Shown here in pieces: positions 22,501-34,500 of a DNA stretch of 64,000 bases. The first letter of the stretch is position 1. Each line of letters opens with the position of its first letter. A model generated the notes under the pieces. The model was not told the origin of the DNA. It made no database searches and worked only from the letters and a program-made list of their open reading frames with translations. The stretch comes from Candidatus Synoicihabitans palmerolidicus (GTDB lineage: Bacteria; Verrucomicrobiota; Verrucomicrobiia; Opitutales; Opitutaceae). The DNA is taken from positions 23,603 through 87,602 of the forward strand of contig JAGGDC010000006.1 of NCBI GenBank assembly GCA_020809425.1, read 5' to 3'. Position numbers and translations under genes: made by a program.

Positions 22501-25500
22501 CCAGCCGCTCATCAAAGGCTTCGCGTCCGTTCTGCAACGTGAACGCCACCGCACTCAACTCCGGCCGCGCCGGGTCTGGCGTGATCTTCAACCAATGGCG
22601 GTATGCCCGGACGACTCCTCTCAATCGCTCGCGGTTGACCGCCGAAAAAACCAGCAGGTACCGACCCTCGGCATCCGCACCACCTGTTGCGACAGCCCGT
22701 GACTCCAAAAACTCCTCTACAATCACGTGAGCGTTCGAACCACCGGCGCCGAACGAACTTAATCCAGCGCGTCGCGGCGCGCCTGCGACCGTCGACCACT
22801 TTGCCATCTCCCGTTGAACCACAAACGGTGTATCCGTAAATTCAATATTCGGGTTCAATTCATCGGAATGCAGACTCGGCACGAGTTGCCGGTGGCGAAG
22901 TTGCAACAGAAGCTTGCTCAAACCTGCCATGCCTGCGGCGGCTTCGAGGTGACCCACATTCGACTTCACGGAACCGATGGCACACGGGGTCTCCCGATCC
23001 ATTCCAAAAACTTCCGTTAAGGCCGCGATTTCAATCGGATCTCCCAACGCCGTGCCCGTGCCATGCGCCTCCACGTAGCTGATGCTTTGAGATGCAATGC
23101 CCGCCTTCACCAAAGCCGAACTTACCGCAGCCGTCTGGGCCTTCGGATTCGGTACCGTGTAACCATTGGTTTTACCGCCATGATTTACTGCTGTGCTGCG
23201 AATTATGCCGTGAAGGTGATCGCCATCCGCGAGCGCCTGTGCGAGCGGCTTCAGAAGAACGGCGCCCACGCCTTCACCCGGGACATAACCATCGCCCCTC
23301 GCCCCAAAACTTTTGCAGCGACCGTCGCTCGCCGCGAAACCACCCTGCGCCAAGCCGACGTCCTTCAAGGGGTGAAGACTGAGATTCACCCCACCCGCCA
23401 AGGCCAGCTCTGCCTCGCCTTTGTGCAGGCTGTCACAGGCCAAATGCAGCGCCGAAAGCGAAGACGAACACATGGTATCCACCGCCAGACTCGGACCGTG
23501 CCAATCAAACCAATATGATACTCGGTTGGCGATCGAGGCATACGACGAATTGACCGGCAACAAGCGGCCGACTTCGGAGCGTTCCAACCCCAGCAATTGA
23601 TATTGGCTGAACATCACCCCGACAAAGACGCCTATAGCCCGATCCCTCAGCTCCGCCCGCGCATAACCGGCCTCCTCAACCGCATGCCATGCAGTTTCCA
23701 GAAACAATCGTTCCTGCGGGTCCATTACTTCCGCCTCCCGAGGTGGAATGCGAAAGAAGCCCGCGTCAAATTGGTCAACTCCCGCGAGGAAACCACCCCA
23801 ACGATTGTAGGTCTTACCCACCTGCCCACGTCGTTCGTCGAAATAAGTTTCGAGGTTCCATCGCGCGGCCGGGACCTCGGTAATACAATCACGCCCGTTC
23901 TCCAAATTGCGCCAGAACTCGTCCAGGTTTTCCGCCTGCGGGTATCGACCACTGACACCGATAATTGCGATGGCATCATTCGCCATATTTTCCGCCATCG
24001 AATTCAATTCCCCAGTGTTCGGTCCACCAACCGCCGCCGCAGGATGACTCGACTTCGTAGCCTCGGGCTTGAGCGCAGGGGCGGCCATTCCGCACAGCTC
24101 TTTGAGCTTCTCGGCGTGTCGCGTCGCAAAATGCGACGCCAATGCGTCCAGAGTCTGATGTTCAAACAACAGCGATTTGGACAATGGCCCAAAGTCCTCC
24201 TCCAATCGGCGAGTAAACGACATCACCAGCAGTGAATCTATCCCATATCGCTCCAGTGCCTCATGGCCTTTGATTCGATCAATCGGAATCCGCGTCAGCT
24301 CCGCGAACCGAGATTTCAGAAAATCCAGTACCTGCGTCTCATCCAATCTGTCTTCCACCTGCGAAGCGGGGCTCTCCACCGGCGGTAATGGCAGACTCAC
24401 TGAGTCGACCAAGGGGCGTTCATTGGCTGCAGTCGGGAAAACCGCCAACACGGGTTCGCTTGCGCACAAGCATGTCTCGAAAATCTTGATACCTGTCGCG
24501 GTGTTGATGGCACGATGATGCGGATCCTTCAGGGCCAGAACATCCGTATCCAGGCCCATGCCATCCCCCTGCCACAGCGGCCACTGAATTGATAAGGTGC
24601 GCCCACGGCATTCCCCCCGCCGACGGCGCTGCTCCCGTTGCTGGGCAAACGCATCAAGGAAACCGTTGGCAAACGCGTAATCGCACTGCCCCACATTGCC
24701 GTTCACACTGGCGACCGAACTGCACAGGACCATCAGCTCAAGGGGTTCATCTGCCAAAACCTCATCGAGCACCTTCACGCCCTCGATTTTCGGTGCCAGA
24801 ACCCGGCGGGCCGAGATCAAATCCTTTTTCACCACAAACCCGTCATTCAACAAGCCGGCCGCATGGACAACCCCGTGCACTTCACCTGCTTTCGCGCGCG
24901 TCTCCTTCAAAGCGCGATGCACGTCCTCCGACCGGGTCACATCGCAACTCACGTAATAAACCTCGGCACCATCGAGAAGAGTCGACTGCCCACTCAGTCG
25001 AATCTCATCCAATTTTCGTCGGCCCCACAGTACCACTTTGGCCGCATGGGTATCTCGTAGATATTTAGCCAATACCAGGCCCACTGCGCCGGCTCCGCCC
25101 GTGACCACCCAGGTCATACCAGCCCGAATCGGTCGAAGGTACTCAGCCGGAGGGACGAATGCCTCGAACACCCGCCCGCGACGGGCGCCCTCCCTGTATT
25201 CAATTTCTTCCTCACCGCCGTCCGTTTTAATCTCCGCCACGGCCCTCTCCACGGTCACCTCTCCACTCACGATTTTCCACCGCAGCGAGGGTTGCTCCAA
25301 TCGAATTGTTTTGGTCAACGCCGGCAACGCCACCCATGCCGGAGGCGCGTCACGGGGCAAGACGACTAGAGCAGGCAGTGGACGATCCATGCCGCACCGC
25401 AACAGACACTGCGAAGCCAAGAGAATCGTCTCAAAGCCCAAGCGAATCCCCTCGGCATCTGCCGCTGGGTCGTGAGCCCAGCGGTGCATCACTGCGGCCG

Positions 25501-28500
25501 GGGGAAACGTTGCCAATACCTGAGTTAGATCCCCAACCTCACCCGGCCGCACCGTGGCACCGTCTGCCCGAAGTTCAAACGTGTCTCCGGCGGTAATACA
25601 GATCACGTGAAGCCCGGAAACCTGCTCCGCGAGGGGCACCGTCCACGTTCCGCTATTGTCCAACACCAACAAATTTTTGCGCAGCGTCGGAGCCGATGGA
25701 GATTCCGACAGCGAACTCGCCTGCCATCTCGATCTCAGGTAGGTGAGTTTCGGTGATTCGGACTCCTCGGTCCCAATTGTCTGAACGGAAAACGCCTCGA
25801 TCCGCGCCAAAAACTGGCCCGTTCCGTCCACGAGGGTGACATCAAAAGTCGTCCGCCTCTTAGTTGTCTCCCTCCGACTGACCGCCGCATACACCGGCCC
25901 AAGATCCGCCGTCCATTCGGTTGAACTTGCCACTCGAAGACGTCCCACTCCGACGGGAATCGTTGGCCCGTTTGTCGCAGGTTGGAGCAATACTCCCGTC
26001 GCCTGCAATCCCCCCTCAATCATGAGAGCAATGCTCGCGTCAAGCGGTACACCAGTCGGGCGTTCAAGTGTCGCCCAACCCACGCCATCGCCCCAAGCCA
26101 CGTTCCGCACTCGCCGATAGAGGGGTCCGTAGACCAACCCACCAGTCTCCAAGCCTGCATAAAAATCTTCACCCGTCACGCGCTCAGAACACCGCGCCTC
26201 GCACGCCTCCGGATCAATCCTGTCAGGAGAGCCGAGGTCGCTTTCTCGCAGTTCGACTTGTCCACTCGCACTGCCGTCACCAACCGTTACGGACCACGTG
26301 CCGTCCTTTTCCGCCTGGAGTTTCACCCGCAGCGCCAATGCCCCGGTCACCGGCAGGGGCTGTCGCCACGTCCAATTGATCAAACTTACGGATTCATCGG
26401 CCAACGCAGCCCAGGCCGCCCGGAGCGCGCGCTCCAATATCAGCGACCCTGCCAACCAATGCTCCCCGTTCACGCAGTGGTCCTCGATCAGTGAGTCGGC
26501 AGCGATTATGTCGGTCACGAAAACCGGTCCAGCCACCGTGGATTCATTACGCTGCACCCATCGCATGCTCTCCGTTCCCATCAAAACCGATGGAAGGGGC
26601 CCCCCTGCAGCTGGCCGAACCCAACACCGATCCCGTGCAAAGACATGGTTAGGCAACGGGGAGCGGCGCGTGGGCCGGGGCGCCGATGGCCACTCGTCAC
26701 CCAAAACGACATGGGCATTGGTTCCGCTATAGCCAAAGGAACTTACCGCAGCCAACCGTTCTCGGTCTGGCCGCCGCTCCCACGCCCGTAAACTGGTGTT
26801 CACAAAGAATGGACTGCTGGTAAAATCGATGTGCTCATTCGGCATCGAAAAATGCAACGACTGCGGCATGCGCTCGTTCTCCATGGCCAACAGGACCTTG
26901 ATCACCCCTGCAATGCCGGCGGCAAACGAGGTGTGGCCAATGTTGGATTTCACTGAACCTAAAGCGCAGTAGCCGCATCGAGAGGTGAAACTGCGAAACG
27001 CTTCCGTCAGGCCGCGAACTTCCACCGGGTCGCCCAACAAGGTTCCGGTTCCATGTGCTTCCACGAGATCAATCTTTGCTGGATCAATCCCCGCGCGTAG
27101 ATACACCGTGCGTTCCAGCTCAGCTTGCGATTTCGCGCTCGGTGCAGTGATGCCATTGGTCTTTCCATCCTGATTAATGCCCGAACCGCGCACGACCCCG
27201 TAAATACGATCTCCACCCGCTCGCGCGGCGGCGAGAGACTTCACCATCACCACCGCGACTCCTTCGCTCAATGCGATGCCGTCAGCCGCTTGGTCAAACG
27301 GCCGACACCGTCCTCCTGGCGAAAGCATCTCTAGTTTACTCGTGGTGATGAGTTGGTCGGGTTCGATGATAAGGCTCACCCCACCCACCAGAGCCATCTC
27401 GCAATCTCCCGCTTGAATCGCTCGACAGGCCTGATGCAAGGCCACCAGCGATGAAGAACACGCCGTGTCGATCGCTACGCTCGGGCCTTTCAGATTAAGA
27501 AAATAGGAAAGCCGGGCGGCCAGTATTGATGGGGTAAGCCCCATGCCGGCAAACGCAGTCTGAGCTTGTCCCGGGTTCAATCGCCGCAGAGTTCCTCCAT
27601 AATCGCCCGTTCCTGCGCCCACAAAAACCCCGCAGTTCGTATTGGCTAATTCCTCACTCGTATAACCCGCATGCTCGATGGCTCGCCATGCCTCCTCCAT
27701 GAATAGGCGCTGCTGCGGATCCATAATCTCAGCCTCCGCATGCGACAGATTAAAGAACAGCGGATCGAAGCAGTCGATATCTGCGATAAATCCGCCCGTG
27801 CGGCAGTACGACTTGCCCTCGGCTTGAGGATTCGGGTCATAAAACGCATTTACGTCCCACCGCTCCGCCGGCACCTCGCTTACACTGTCCACGCCCTCCG
27901 CAAGATTGATCCAAAACTTCGCCAGATTTCGCGCGCCAGGCAAGCGGCAAGCCATGCCAATAATCGCGATGGGATCGTCGCGTGTCACCGTCGGGGCGGT
28001 TTCCCCCGCCTCGGCCGAGCCCGCCGACTTAATCGTCGGCCCGGGGGCTGTGCTCAGCTTAGCCAGTTTCACCGGCACTCTTGTGATCATTGCGTGACCA
28101 CTGACCGCCGCCGGTACCGACAGGCTTACGCGTCCACGAGTGACTGCATCAGAATTCGGTGCCTGCGGCGGCTCTGAAACCACGACGCCAACCTCCGGGC
28201 TCTCCGACAATTCAATTTGCGACGGCTTTGACGGCTGGAGCCGGGGAGTCGAAGCGTTGATGAGTCCGATCACGTGCTCCGCCAAATCGTCGCAATTTAC
28301 AAAATCGTAGACGATCGAAGCATCGAGTCGCAGACGAAATGCACGGTTCAAACCGTGGATGAACTCAACACTCAATATAGAGTCGAGGCCCAGGTCGCGA
28401 AAGGCGGTCTGTCCGTCAAATCCTACCGGATCGAGGTGCAGCTTCGCACATAAATCTTCCCGCATCCATCGTCTCGCCTCGTCCGCCGACGGACTTGAGG

Positions 28501-31500
28501 GCGACGCTTGAGTCCCGGTCTCAGACCCAGTCAGCGTCGATAGCTTTATCGGGATGGACTTCGATTCCGAAAGCGACCGTGGTCCCAGCTTGTCAGTCGT
28601 TGGTTCTCCTGCTTCCCGGATAAATTGTCTTATCCTCTCTTTCACCTCCGCCTTACCAAAGGTCTCACCGTGCATGCGCACTTCATCGGCAATGATCGTG
28701 GGCAATCGGGCCAATTTTCGCGCCGCCAGGCCCTGCTTGAGCGTGCGCATGGTATGCACCGGTTTCTGCGCCATGTCATGAGCAAGGGCCATCGCAGTCG
28801 ACAACACCTCCGCCGCAGGTCGAAAGGTCACGCCCGCCCCTCGCTGAGACAGGTCACTACCGCGATAGGTCGACGCTGTCATCATCATCTCGGTCGCCGT
28901 GGCATCACCGAGTTTATCGGCCAGAATGTAGGTCGCCCCGAGCCCAGGCGTGAACCCATATTTGGTAAACACCGCAGAATAGAGTGCCTCCTCCGCCATT
29001 ACCACCACATCGGCATATAACCCAAAGACCAATCCACCGCCCTGGGCGTGGCCCTGCATCGCGGATATGACCGGCACGCGACATTGCAGGAATCCTTTGA
29101 AAATAAATTCGAGGCTCGCGAACGAGCGGACCTGATCGGATAGCGAGAGTAACTCGTCGCGAGTCCCTCCCATCGAAAACACATTTCCGATACCAGTGAC
29201 GACCACCGCCTGCACCGTCTCATCGTGATCGATCTCCGAAAATACGTGCATCAATCCCTCCAGCACAGCCCCCGTGAACATATTGCGATGATCCTGGTCC
29301 TGCATCCGCACTAGCGCGATGCCGCTCTCGTCACACGCCCAAGTCACCTCCGGGCGTTCACCGAAAGGAGGTGCCGTTTCGCTCCAATGATTCACGGTGA
29401 CGACTGGCGCCGGGGACGGATTTTTTAACGTTTCAATCTTCTCAATTTTCGACTCGCTGAAACTGCCATACCAAAATCGTTTCCGCTCAAATGGGTAACC
29501 GGGCAACAGTACCACCCCGGGTAATAGTCCACCGCGCCGGGCCCGCCAGTCCACCACCCCTCCGCCGACCCAGCCCGTTGCCACCGATTGGGGATCTGCT
29601 CCGAGCGCAATGGGTTCGCGCGCGCTTGCCGGAGTGACCTTGCCTCGGCCTACCGCAGTCTCATCCCCTTTGAGCCAGCGTTCCAAGCGTGCAATCACCT
29701 CGGATACACTCCGAGCCGGCAACGCCAGTCGTTCCGTCATGGCTTCGCGTCCCGCTTGCAAGGTGTGCGCCAACGCCGCGAAATCGAGGTCGGCACCTGT
29801 ACTTCGCAGGTGCGCAACGAGTCGTTCCGCTCCAACCTTCAGCGCGGGAGGGGTCCGCGCGGACAAGACAATGATCTCCTCGCCCTCCCGGGGGCGCAAC
29901 GCTGAGGCACCTTGATACTCTTCCAAAATCACATGCGCATTGGACCCACCCGCACCAAATGAGCTCACCCCAGCTCGCCGAGGTTGTTCCAGCCCGTCAA
30001 CAACCGGACGCACCCAAGGCGTCGCTTCAGTCGGGACGACGAAAGGCCCTCCGGCAAAGTCGATGTGGGGGTTGGATGGCGCGGCGTGCAAACTCGGTGC
30101 AATCACGCCATGGCGAAATTGGAGTAACACCTTGACCATGCCAGCAATCCCCGCTGCCGCCTCGAGGTGGCCTATATTCGATTTCACCGAACCCAGACTG
30201 CACCAAGGTCCCGTCATTTTTTCCGTCGCGAAAACACGCCTTAATCCATCCACCTCGATCGGATCACCCAATTCAGTACCTGTGCCGTGTGCTTCCACAC
30301 ACGAGATACTACGAGGATCGATATCCGCTCTCTCCAACGCTGCCCGCACCACCGCAGCCTGGGCCGCCGGATTCGGCACACTGAATCCGTTGGTTCGTCC
30401 GCCATGATTCACCGCCGTCGCCTTGATCACTGCGTGAATCGGATCCCCATCGCGTTGTGCCGCACGGAGCGGTTTGAGCACCAACACTCCCGCCCCCTCG
30501 CCTGGCACGTAGCCATCGGCCCCGGCACCAAAGGTGCGACACCGTCCGGTGGGTGACAACATGCCCAAACCACACGCATTGATGTATTTGGATGGATGTA
30601 AATGCAGATTCACGGCCCCGGCCAAAGCCGTTCGACACTCGCCCCGTCGCAGGCTCTCGCAGGCCAGATACACGGCTGTCAACGCCGCCGAACACGCAGT
30701 ATCCACGGGTAAACTCGGTCCTGCGAAATTAAAGAAATACGATACTCGATTGGCCGTGGACCACTCCCCGGAGTGATCCACCCGGGTGGGTGTGGCTTCG
30801 TTGCGTAATACTCCTTCCAATTGATAGGTGTTGTGCGTGACGCCGGCGAACACCCCCACGTCCGCATGTTCACCGCCGAGCCGCCACCGCGCAAGATCAC
30901 TTTGGGCATAGCCCGCACTCTCCAAGGCCTGCCAAGCCACTTCCAGCAACAGTCGCTGTTGCGGATCCATTAACTCCGCCTCGACCGGCGGTATGTTAAA
31001 AAATGAGGCATCAAACTGGTCCACGCCGTCCAAGAATCCGCCCCACTTACAATAGGCTTTACCTTGCGCCGCGTCACTTGAGTCCGCTCCCGATAGCAGC
31101 TCAGCATTCCATCGCGAAAGGGGCACCGCTGTGATGCCATCGCGTCCGTGCACCAAATTGTCCCAAAATGTTTCCAAATCGTCCGCCTGGGGAAAGCGAC
31201 CGGCAACGCCAATAATGGCAATGTCTTCGGTCGGCTCCGCGCGGAGCGTTTCGTCAAGTGGCTTCGCCGTGGGCGTCGATTGATCGGACGCCACTGCAGG
31301 TGCTGGGGCCTCCATCCGGGGAACCGGGGAGCGGCGGGTTGAATCTTGAATCCAACCCTCACCATAAGCCTTGCCGAGGTGCTCACTCAGCTGCTGCAGG
31401 TTAGGGAACTCAAACAACAGCGTCTTCGAGACCTCGGGCAGTAATTCAGCCAATCGCTCGTTAAACTTGAGCACCAAAATCGAATCGACCCCATAATCGG

Positions 31501-34500
31501 TAAACGGAGTGGTGTCGTGCAACCTGTCCGGCGACAACTTCAATACACTCGCCAACAACACGCGTACCGTCTCACGAATTCGAGTCGACTCATGCTTATC
31601 TGCGTCATTGGCAATTTCAGGGACCGTCGGAGCGGGTAACGGAACCAAACCACCCATTTTCTCTGCCCGGAGTGCGAGCACGTTCGCATTGCCCCAGCCC
31701 CACAATCCACTGGTTTTCTGCGACGACGAGGCCCAATCCAACAACGCCAATCCCTCCGTGGTGATCAACGGTGGCAGACCGGTTAAACGCTCGGTCTGCT
31801 CAGCGTGTTGCCGTGCCGCATCGGCATCCGTTGAGCCGCTCCCGGCCGACATGCCACCTTCGCACCACATCTGCCAATTGATTGAGACTGCGGGAAGCGC
31901 GCTTCGCTCCGCCCACTCGTCGAGATAGCGATTCGCATACGCATAATCCGCCTGTCCGGCCTCCGGCAAAACGGCTGCGACAGACGAGCAAAGCAACACC
32001 ACATCCAGTTGGTCAGCCGCCAGTGCGAACTCCAGATGTCGCACCCCCAGTACCTTGGGTCCAATTACTTCGTGCAGTTCGCTCGTCTCTTTCTGCATCA
32101 GGAACCGATTACGCAACACTCCGGCGGCGTGGATCACGGCATGGATTGAACCAAAACGATCGCGGGTCTCAGCCATCGCCCTTTCTACGTCCGCCAAGCG
32201 CGTGACGTCCCCCCTAACGTAATGAACTTCCGCCCCCAGGGCCTCGAGTTCGCGCATCCGTGCTTCGATGTGTTCGCCGCACGGTGACCTGCCCATCCAC
32301 ACCAAGCGGCTTCGCTGTGTTCGAGCCAAATGACGCGAGAAAATCAGCCCCAATCCACCCGCACCACCCGTGATCAAACAAACCCCGTTTTCTCGAAAGC
32401 GCGTTTCCGATCCAGAGCCATCTTCCGTCGATGCCAAGCATCGCACTTCACGCGTCCCCGGACCCAACCGCACCTCCCGATAGTCATCATCAGACAAGAG
32501 CTCAGACACGATCCGAGGATCATCCCCGGATGCTCGCACCAATCGCGTCCTCACACGAGGTGCCTCTTCGGTCAACGCGCCGAGATAGGCTCCAAGGGCG
32601 GTCCACGCGGGTCCCGCGTCAATCGGCATGATCACCATCAAGCGCACCCGTCCGGTTGAAGATTGGTTTAAAATCTCACGCGTCAATGTATGCAGTTTAT
32701 CAATACTTCTCGCCAACTCAGTTTCCAACGAAGTCACCATGGCACCGAAACCCAACACCACGCCTGCGGGCGGGTTGGCCAAACGAGGCAGCTCGGATTC
32801 GGCGCACACACTCACCAGCACACCGGGTTGACGTGCCTGCAATTCTGCCATCATTCGATCGTCGAAATCACCCCACAAATCCCAACGAGCAGGCCCTTTC
32901 ACCACCGCCGCCGACGGAGGAGAGACGCTCCGCCATGTTGGCGCAAAGCATACTCGGTCCGTCAGTGAAGAGGGCGAGCCCACTTGCTTCGCTTCCGGCG
33001 AATCGACCCAACACCGTTCGAGGATAAAGGGGTGACCCGGCAATGACACCAATCCCTCCGGTCGGCGCGGAAAAAGCTCCGACCAAGATAAATGCTCCTG
33101 GCTCAGGAATGCCGCGGTCAGTGCTTGCGCTTGAGCGACGGTCCACGGTCCCAGTCGTGTCGGCAGAATCTGCTCCTCCATCACGGCACTCGATGGTTCC
33201 TCGGCTGCCCTTGTTTTCAGCGCCTCACGCAACTCGTTCTTTGATGATACGGTAATGCCCCAACGTACCCCATAATGACTCCGTCCCGTTGCCAAAGTAG
33301 TCGCGATGGCATCGATTGATGCAGCCAATCCTGCTTCACTACTCAGCCACTCCAGCAAAAACTGCCTGAGCAGAGCCAATGCTTCTTCCGATTTCGCTGA
33401 GAGCAGAATCGGAACCACTCCCTCCAGCGGCTGACTCACCGTCACCGGCGGTGCCTCTTCCAAAACGAGGTGCACATTCGTACCACTGAATCCGAACGCA
33501 CTCACCGCCGCCCGGCGTGGACCAGCACCTGCGGGCCAAGCTCGCGCTTGCTGGTTAAGGAAAAATGGACTCCCTGCAAAATCGATTTCGGGGTTGGCAT
33601 GCTCGCAATGCAACGTGGGCGGAATCAGGCCGTGTTTTAGCGCCAATAGGACTTTAATCACCGCCGCCGCTCCAGCCGTCATCAGGGTGTGGCCGATGTT
33701 CGATTTCACCGAACCGAGCGCGCAGAACTGGCGACGGGTGGTAAACCGGTGGAATGCTTCGGTCAATGCGTCGACCTCGATCGGGTCACCCAATCGGGTT
33801 CCTGTTCCATGGCACTCCACCAGACCCAAGCTGTCGGGACTCAGCCCCAGTTTTTGATATAGGCCCACTTCCAGCGCGGTCTGAGATGGGCCGTTCGGTG
33901 CCGTAATCCCGGTAGTCCGCCCATCCTGATTTAGCGCCGAACCAAGAATTATCCCATGGATTCGATCTCCATCCCGCTGAGCATCCGCCAAGCGCTTGAT
34001 CACCAAAACCGCCACCCCTTCACTGGGTACAAATCCATCGGCCCCAGCTCCGAAGGTGTGGCATTTCCCGGTCGAGGAAAGCATACCCGTCTGGCTGGAC
34101 AACACGTGAAATCGCGGAGTACTTAAAGTCGACACCCCGCCGGCCAGGGCGACGTCACTCGCGCCATTATTCAGGCTCTCACAGGCGAGATGTATTGCAA
34201 CGGCGGACGAAGAACAGGCCGTATCCACTGCTAATGTCGGGCCCTTAAGATTAAGCCAATAAGCGATCCGCGCGGGCAACATCGCGGGCGCGGTACCTGT
34301 AAATGCGAAGGCCTCGCTATCACGTTTCGCCGCTCGCAGCACGATTTCATAATCTCCGTAGGAGCACCCCGCAAAGACCCCGCAATTGAGACCCGCCAAT
34401 TCTTCCTGAGAGTAGCCCGCGTCCTCAAATGCGCGCCACGACTCCATGAGAAACAGCCGTTGTTGGGGGTCCATCATTTCCGCTTCGTGCGGCGAGATAC

